DNA of 11,385 nt from an uncultured Prevotella sp. (lineage in GTDB: Bacteria > Bacteroidota > Bacteroidia > Bacteroidales > Bacteroidaceae): the NCBI GenBank assembly GCA_946055365.1, contig CAMGFM010000022.1, positions 1-11,385 on the forward strand, written 5' to 3'. The notes under the pieces are model-generated. The model was not told where the DNA came from, made no database searches, and saw only the letters and a program-made list of their open reading frames with translations. Position numbers and translations under genes: made by a program. Positions 6,223 to 11,385 of this stretch are shown here, in pieces (position 1 is the stretch's first letter; each line of letters begins with the position of its first letter).

Positions 6223-8655
6223 ATGAGTGACAACTTGAGAAAATATAGCTTTAGCGACCTCCTCAGCCAAGGTAAGGTGCGCATACCAAAGATACAGCGT
6301 GACTATGCGCAGGGCAGAACCAGCCAAAAGGTCAACGAGATAAGAAAGACTTTCGTACACTCCTTGCTGCTCGTGACAAAGGGAAAACGCCCTGCCGCAG
6401 AGCTCGACTTTGTCTATGGCAGCAACAAGGACAACGCTTTTGAGCCGCTCGACGGCCAGCAGAGGCTCACCACCCTCTTCCTGCTACACTGGATGATGGG
6501 CTTTGACCGCCTGTGCGCCGCCGACGGGACCCACTCGCTGTTCACCTACGAGACACGCAACACCTCTCAGGAGTTCTGCGATGAACTCGTGCAGCACAAG
6601 GCCATGCAGTTTGTCCGCGAGGCAAAGGAAAAGACAAGACTCCTCGGCAAGACTTTCACACCCTCCAAGGTTATCCGTGGCAGAGACTGGTTTAAATGGG
6701 AATGGAGAAGCGACCCCACCATCCTCTCCATGCTCGTGATGATAGACACCATATACGAAGAGATGGGCGAGGACTGGAGCATTGACTTGTCGGAGTGTCG
6801 CGACCGTCTCGACAAAATAACCTTCAATCTGCTCAATCTTGGCCACTTCGGGCTGTCCGACGAGCTGTTTATCAAGATGAATGCCCGAGGCAAGCAGCTC
6901 TCCGAGTTTGAAAAGCTAAAGTCAACTCTCGAGGAAGAGCTGCAAATACAGCAAACCGAGACCGACGAAAGCGGACTGCCGCTTGCGACAAGCGAGCATG
7001 AGCATACATGGCGCAGACTCATAGATGGTGTCTGGATAGACTTCTTCTGGCACAAGTACGCACGCAGCGTCATCATGGACACGCAGCTATCAACGAGCGA
7101 CGACCGTCAGGCCTTGCGTCTTGCCGCCGCAAAGAAAGCAGAGACGCAGTTCAAGAAACTGCTGCTAAGGCTCATTGCCATTCAACTGTTTGAAAACGAG
7201 GCCTCAACAGAAAGCATACAGACGGCAGCCTATCAGATAGACGAAAACAACATCGACAACCTCATCAGCGCGTATCAAGACAGCCTCACCGACCTGCGCA
7301 GCGACGACAGCCACACTACCGTCCCAGCCACGCAGGCCACCATCTGCTTCCCACGATTGATAAGCGATCTCAACAATATCATATATGTAAGAGACGGCAT
7401 ATACGGCGATCTGTCTGCCCTGTTGCCACATACGACCCACATTGAAGACAACGGGCAGTCCCTTTTTGACTCGTTTCTTGATGTGTACGTCGCCAATGAC
7501 GTTGAGCTGATATTCTATTCCATGCTGCTCTTCCTGCGTTCCTATCCCCCGGAAAAGGGACAAGACGGCTTCTTGCATTACGACGGGCAGAGGCACGGCC
7601 GTTGGCTCACAAACCTGCATTACTGGCTGCGTGCCATGCGCAACATTCTCCTTAACGACAACAACAACCAACGCATCGACAAGCTGCGCTTTGCGCTGGA
7701 GGCCACGCGCAGCCTGAATGTAATTGTCGGTGACTTGAAAAAGCATGTCAACGACAAGGGCCTGAGCATGACCGACGACGACACCGTGGTGCTGAGCTTT
7801 TTTGCATCAATAGACAAGACCTACACCCGTCTGGACAACCAATCGCTCCGCGAAGAGATCGAAAAGGCGGCACTACGTCTGTCGGCATCCGCATGGAACG
7901 GCCTTCTTGACAAGGCAGAGAGCCATCACTATCTCTGGGGACAGATAAGATGCCTGCTCAACTGGTCAGATAAAGACGCAGACAGCTTTGAGGACTACGC
8001 CAGGCGGCTTATGGACATCCTCGACATCATAGACACAGACGAGAAGAAATACTATTGCGCCGTAATTGCCTTTGCCCCATACTGCTGGAGCGACACCAAC
8101 AGGCTCTTTCAATGCAACAGAGACCGCTACAATAGCTTCAAGCGTTGCCTGCGCGAACACACACGCGAGGGGCAGGCGTATGGACAGACGCTAAAGTCGC
8201 TCATCGACCACTGGAGAAGCACTTGCGCATCCTTGTCTGCATCAGAATTTCTTGACAGGCTGACATCCCGAGGCAAAGAGACGGCAGAGCCTTGGGTCAG
8301 AGTGATACTCAAGACACCCGACATCATCAACGAAGCATGGAACAAGCGTCTCTTTTCAGTCGACGGACATGTCATCCTTGCCCAGCGCAGGACTCTGGAC
8401 AGCCATTGCTTTGACCCTCTGTTCCTGTATTTCAATCGTTGTTGCCAGCAACAACGACTTGACGAGAGCATGTACAAGATGCACGACTCAAAAGGCGAAT
8501 ATGCCCACGCCTTTGAACTGTATGCCCACGATGCCAAATATCTCGTGAGATGGGCGGATGCAGGCTATTCTGTCACAATCAACGGTCAAGAGCCACGAAT
8601 ATATAATGCGGACGAGACACTGGAAATTGTCGAAACAATCATCAACGACAACTGA
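6223..8655 (+). CDS. Large DUF262 protein without recognisable nuclease domain
   Basis: This 810-residue protein starts with a DUF262 domain of a different subfamily from its neighbour. It has IPKIQRDYAQGR (21-32) in place of IPSFQRGYRW, then VYGSNKDNAFEPLDGQQRLT (64-83) and FIKMNARGKQLSEFEKLKS (216-234). These are the family's conserved ParB-like and NTPase-like motifs. The remaining 570 residues look mainly helical, with scattered Trp-rich patches such as HHYLWGQIRCLLNW (568-581). I see no EH...N HNH signature, signal peptide or membrane segment, so the protein is probably cytoplasmic. The start is an ATG with an A-rich leader. The 131-bp gap after the upstream gene is longer than in a tight operon but has the same orientation and no clear terminator. 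The protein may be a sensor or regulatory partner of the upstream nuclease, or act alone; its function is not established from sequence. Confidence 0.8.
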   Translation: MSDNLRKYSFSDLLSQGKVRIPKIQRDYAQGRTSQKVNEIRKTFVHSLLLVTKGKRPAAELDFVYGSNKDNAFEPLDGQQRLTTLFLLHWMMGFDRLCAADGTHSLFTYETRNTSQEFCDELVQHKAMQFVREAKEKTRLLGKTFTPSKVIRGRDWFKWEWRSDPTILSMLVMIDTIYEEMGEDWSIDLSECRDRLDKITFNLLNLGHFGLSDELFIKMNARGKQLSEFEKLKSTLEEELQIQQTETDESGLPLATSEHEHTWRRLIDGVWIDFFWHKYARSVIMDTQLSTSDDRQALRLAAAKKAETQFKKLLLRLIAIQLFENEASTESIQTAAYQIDENNIDNLISAYQDSLTDLRSDDSHTTVPATQATICFPRLISDLNNIIYVRDGIYGDLSALLPHTTHIEDNGQSLFDSFLDVYVANDVELIFYSMLLFLRSYPPEKGQDGFLHYDGQRHGRWLTNLHYWLRAMRNILLNDNNNQRIDKLRFALEATRSLNVIVGDLKKHVNDKGLSMTDDDTVVLSFFASIDKTYTRLDNQSLREEIEKAALRLSASAWNGLLDKAESHHYLWGQIRCLLNWSDKDADSFEDYARRLMDILDIIDTDEKKYYCAVIAFAPYCWSDTNRLFQCNRDRYNSFKRCLREHTREGQAYGQTLKSLIDHWRSTCASLSASEFLDRLTSRGKETAEPWVRVILKTPDIINEAWNKRLFSVDGHVILAQRRTLDSHCFDPLFLYFNRCCQQQRLDESMYKMHDSKGEYAHAFELYAHDAKYLVRWADAGYSVTINGQEPRIYNADETLEIVETIINDN

Positions 8656-8820
8656 CGCAAGGCACGCATGGGCATCCCACCATCCGCATGTCTGTCTTTT
8701 GTAATAAAACACAGCCACACATCACGGCAAACAGGCGTGCCACGACCGCCAATGCCTCACGTCCGCTCTCGCCACAATGGGGCGGATAACGCAAAAGCGG
8801 CTTGCGTGTCTTTAGGTAAC

Positions 8821-9000
8821 AGCCCTGCGCCTACAGTGCGACCTCTCACAATCACAAAGTGCCGTCTTGCGTCTGCAAGACGGCACTTCACGATAAAAAA
8901 GTGGCATTTTATGATTGTGAAAGTGGCACTTTTTTCCTATGAAAATGGCACTTTGTCTTTGCCAAGACGGCACGCCTGAGATAGGCGTGAGCGCAGGGCT
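8821..9000. repeat. Repeat cluster bounded by a 10-bp inverted repeat
   Basis: AGCCCTGCGC (8821-8830) and GCGCAGGGCT (8991-9000) are perfect reverse complements enclosing 160 bp. Inside is a 14-bp perfect stem, AAGTGCCGTCTTGC (8857-8870) and GCAAGACGGCACTT (8875-8888), with a 4-nt loop. A second inverted pair is TCACAATCA (8846-8854) and TGATTGTGA (8912-8920). GGCACTT-type modules follow: AAAAGTGGCATTTT (8897-8910), AAAGTGGCACTTTT (8920-8933), AAAATGGCACTTTG (8942-8955) and GACGGCAC (8967-8974). These share their core with the modules at 3732-3809. No flanking target duplication is evident, so a MITE-like origin is unproven. The strong stem might also help end transcription, but no U-tract follows it. 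Confidence 0.7.
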
Positions 9001-9080
9001 ATCCTTGTCTGTGCCTATGGCCTTTCTTTTTTCGTGGCACACGCTCTGAAGTCCGTGCCATGACGGCATGTAAACGACGT

Positions 9081-9146
9081 GCGCCGCAAGCGCAAAGGTG
9101 TCATCCACACGTTGCCCGTGTCTACATGCCTTTGCGCTTGCGGCGC
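9081..9146. terminator. 18-bp perfect inverted repeat, possible bidirectional terminator
   Basis: GCGCCGCAAGCGCAAAGG (9081-9098) and its exact reverse complement (9129-9146) flank 30 bp that contain a smaller hairpin, ACACG-ttgcc-CGTGT (9107-9121). The structure lies 41 bp beyond the recQ stop codon, between convergent genes, which suits a terminator. Neither side is followed by a proper U-tract (on the - strand it is followed by acgtcgtttac), so this would not be a classical intrinsic terminator. An extragenic palindrome with another role is also possible. The inverted repeat itself is certain; its function is not. Confidence 0.55.
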
Positions 9147-9187
9147 GAGAGTCTTAGCCCGATGACCTTGCGCTGTGCGGCAGGAGG

Positions 9188-11365
9188 TCAGTTGGCAAGC
9201 TCGGAGAGGAACTGTATTCTCACGAGCCTTATCTCATATTCCTCATAGTCGGCTCCCAGCTCGTCCATGGCCACCTTGAGGCTGTCGGTGTCGCTCTCTC
9301 GGAAATAGTCGTAGATGTCGTCGATCTGGTCGTCGTCGAGTATTTCCTCAAGATAGTACCTTATGTTGAGACGGGTGCCGCTGTAGACGATGTTGTCAAG
9401 CACGTCGAGCAAGTTCTCAAAGTCCATGTTGAGTGCCGAGGCGATGTCGTCGAGCGACATGCGGCGGTCGATGTTCTGTATGATCTTGACCTTGTGCATA
9501 GAGTCCTTGGCCACGGTGCGCATGAACATGTCCTCGGGGCGCACGATGTCGTTTTCCTCGCAATACTTGCTGATGAGTATGCAAAACTCCTTGCCATATC
9601 TGTTGGCCTTGCCCTCGCCCACTCCCTGTATCTTGTCGTATAGTTCCTTGACGGTGACGGGATAATAGGTGGCCATCTGCTCGAGCGAGATGTCCTGAAA
9701 GATGACATAGGAAGGGAGGTTGAGCCTTTCGGCGGTTTTCTTGCGCAGGTCGTGGAGCATACGGTAGAGCGTAGGGTCAAGCACGCCCGTACCCTCGGCG
9801 GCGAGGTCGCCCGGCTCGTCCCTGAAGTCGGTGTCCTCAACATAGTAAAACTCCACTGGCTTCTTGATATACCTGCGTCCTGCCGCCGTGAGCTTCAGCA
9901 CGCCATAGTTCTCCACGTCCTTTGACACATATCCCGCTATCATGCCCTGCCGTATGACGGGGTTCCATGTCTTGAGAGGCATGTCCTCGCCCTCGCCAAA
10001 GGCCTCGTGGGCATCGTGGTGATGGGAGACGATTTCGTCGGTGGCCCTGCCCCTGATGAAGTCCACCACATAGTCTTGCCTGAAATTGCCCTTGAGAGCC
10101 TCTATGGCGCGCAGCACTATGAGGAGCTGCCGCTGTCCGTCAATCTTTTGTTTGGGTTGCAGGCAGTTGTCGCAGTTGCCACAGTTGTCCTTGCAATAGT
10201 TTTCGCCGAAATAATGCAGCAATATCTTGCGCCGGCACACCGACGACTCGGCATAGGCGGCTGTCTCTATGAGCAGCTGCCTGCCTATCTCTTGCTCCAC
10301 GACGGGCTTTCCCTCCATGAACTTCTCGAGTTTCTGGAGGTCTTTGTGGGCATAGAACGCCACGCAACGTCCCTCGCCGCCGTCGCGTCCCGCGCGTCCC
10401 GTCTCCTGATAGTAGCCCTCGAGACTCTTGGGTATGTCATAGTGTATGACAAAGCGCACGTCGGGCTTGTCGATGCCCATGCCAAAGGCTATGGTGGCTA
10501 CAATGATGTCTATGCGCTCCATGAGAAAGTCGTCCTGAGTCTGCGACCGCGTGGCGGAATCGAGTCCTGCGTGATAAGGCGCGGCCTTGATGTCGTTGGC
10601 CTTTAGCACCGCTGCAAGCTCCTCCACCTTTTTGCGCGATATGCAATAGATGATGCCGCTCTTGCCGTGGTGCTGCTTGATGAGCTTTATTATCTGCTTG
10701 TCGATGTCCTTGGTCTTGGGCCTCACCTCATAGTAGAGGTTGGGGCGGTTGAAAGAGGAGCGAAACTCTGTGGCATCCATTATGCCGAGACTCTTCTTTA
10801 TGTCCATGCGCACCTTGTCGGTGGCTGTGGCCGTGAGGGCGATGACGGGGGCGTTGCCTATCTTGGCTATGGTGGGGCGTATGTTGCGGTATTCGGGACG
10901 GAAGTCGTGTCCCCACTCTGAGATGCAGTGGGCCTCGTCGACGGCATAGAACGAGATCTTGAACGAGCGGAAGAACTCGAGGTTGTCTTCCTTGTTCAAC
11001 GACTCCGGGGCAACGTACAGGAGCTTGGTCACGCCCCTCTGCACGTCGCTGCACACCTGCTGTATCGCCGCCTTGTTGAGCGACGAGTTGAGGTAATGTG
11101 CCACGCCCGGCACCTCGCTAAGCCCGTTGATGACATCCACCTGATTTTTCATGAGTGCTATCAGCGGAGACACCACTATGGCGGTGCCTTCCATTATCAA
11201 CGAGGGCAACTGGTAGCACAGGCTCTTGCCTCCTCCCGTGGGCATAAGCACAAACGTGTCCTTGCCTTCAAGAAGATTGCGTATGATGGACTCCTGCTCT
11301 CCCTTGAAGGAGTCGAAGCCGAAATGGTGCTTCAGTCTTTCGTTGAGGTTAATGTTGCAGACCAT
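9188..11365 (-). CDS. recQ: ATP-dependent DNA helicase RecQ
   Basis: This 725-residue superfamily 2 3'-to-5' DNA helicase acts in replication-fork repair and recombination. The full motif set is visible: motif 0 (FGFDSFKGEQ, 15-24), Walker A (PTGGGKS, 42-48), DEAH (143-146) with the RecQ aromatic loop CISEWGHDFRPEY (147-159), TAT (178-180), motif V (FGMGIDKPDVR, 294-304) and motif VI (QETGRAGRDG, 320-329). Zinc ligands are Cys377, Cys395, Cys398 and Cys401. A winged-helix RQC region (about 410-500) and an HRDC-like region (about 530-605) follow. The protein then continues about 115 residues past the end of E. coli-type RecQ in an acidic helical tail, which I associate with Bacteroidetes RecQ proteins. 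The ATG is preceded by an A-rich leader (ttgacaaaaaatcact) with no Shine-Dalgarno sequence. The promoter lies outside the window. The gene is convergent with the DUF262 pair and not in their operon. Confidence 0.97.
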   Translation of the reverse strand: MVCNINLNERLKHHFGFDSFKGEQESIIRNLLEGKDTFVLMPTGGGKSLCYQLPSLIMEGTAIVVSPLIALMKNQVDVINGLSEVPGVAHYLNSSLNKAAIQQVCSDVQRGVTKLLYVAPESLNKEDNLEFFRSFKISFYAVDEAHCISEWGHDFRPEYRNIRPTIAKIGNAPVIALTATATDKVRMDIKKSLGIMDATEFRSSFNRPNLYYEVRPKTKDIDKQIIKLIKQHHGKSGIIYCISRKKVEELAAVLKANDIKAAPYHAGLDSATRSQTQDDFLMERIDIIVATIAFGMGIDKPDVRFVIHYDIPKSLEGYYQETGRAGRDGGEGRCVAFYAHKDLQKLEKFMEGKPVVEQEIGRQLLIETAAYAESSVCRRKILLHYFGENYCKDNCGNCDNCLQPKQKIDGQRQLLIVLRAIEALKGNFRQDYVVDFIRGRATDEIVSHHHDAHEAFGEGEDMPLKTWNPVIRQGMIAGYVSKDVENYGVLKLTAAGRRYIKKPVEFYYVEDTDFRDEPGDLAAEGTGVLDPTLYRMLHDLRKKTAERLNLPSYVIFQDISLEQMATYYPVTVKELYDKIQGVGEGKANRYGKEFCILISKYCEENDIVRPEDMFMRTVAKDSMHKVKIIQNIDRRMSLDDIASALNMDFENLLDVLDNIVYSGTRLNIRYYLEEILDDDQIDDIYDYFRESDTDSLKVAMDELGADYEEYEIRLVRIQFLSELAN

Positions 11366-11385
11366 AGTGATTTTTTGTCAATTAT

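Larger units (their letters stand above)
8656..9187. other. Convergent intergenic region without genes
   Basis: This 532-bp gap lies between the ends of the second DUF262 gene and recQ. It contains a structured repeat cluster (8821-9000) and a long inverted repeat (9081-9146). Bases 8656-8820 show nothing I can name. The open frame across 8668-8979 runs through the repeats, has a biased composition and is not considered a gene. Confidence 0.6.

Noticed and set aside
8668..8979. 103-residue + strand open frame after the second DUF262 gene
   Set aside because: It runs through the GGCACTT repeat cluster, is rich in Arg/His/Pro/Ser, and shows no recognisable domain.
10007..10606. 199-residue + strand open frame opposite recQ
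   Set aside because: It lies entirely antisense to the conserved helicase and RQC regions of recQ and is best explained as a shadow of that gene's codon bias.
4196..11365. RecQ as a third member of the DUF262 module
   Set aside because: It is on the opposite strand, convergent, separated by 532 bp, and has the full set of housekeeping RecQ motifs.

Overview
This window looks like a chromosome segment from a member of the Bacteroidales, most likely a Prevotella-like genus. Three things point there: a large secreted protein with a C-terminal module typical of Prevotella secreted proteins (NWNSFCVPFDL, then IYDLSGR...GVYVYKGRKI), a TAnnTTTG-type promoter element (TAACTTTG), and starts preceded by A-rich stretches instead of Shine-Dalgarno sequences. 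This placement is inferred from sequence character, not from a database match.

Layout. Bases 1-317 are non-coding and hold a repeated, hairpin-forming sequence. A two-gene unit follows on the + strand: a 1042-residue secreted multi-domain protein with Ig-like and jelly-roll-like modules (318-3446), then a 64-residue acidic protein (3479-3673). A 522-bp gap carries three kinds of repeat and a promoter-like box. Next come two large + strand genes (4196-6091 and 6223-8655). Both begin with a DUF262 (GmrS/ParB-like, DGQQR) domain, and only the first also carries a DUF1524-like HNH nuclease region. A 532-bp convergent gap holds a structured repeat cluster and an 18-bp inverted repeat. A RecQ helicase gene lies on the - strand (9188-11365), with its start 20 bp from the window edge.

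How the genes may work together. The surface protein and the small protein are probably co-transcribed. The two DUF262 proteins are the best candidate for an unusual system. One is a GmrSD-like polypeptide with sensor/NTPase-like and nuclease parts. The other is a nuclease-less DUF262 protein with a roughly 570-residue C-terminal part I cannot assign. A two-component, possibly modification-dependent, anti-phage restriction system is a reasonable hypothesis, but it rests on domain recognition alone. RecQ is convergent with this pair and looks like the ordinary Bacteroidetes housekeeping form.

The intergenic regions are unusually rich in repeats. A roughly 56-bp quasi-palindrome occurs at two sites about 4 kb apart, and a short AARTGCCRCTTTT module recurs in both orientations in two separate gaps.
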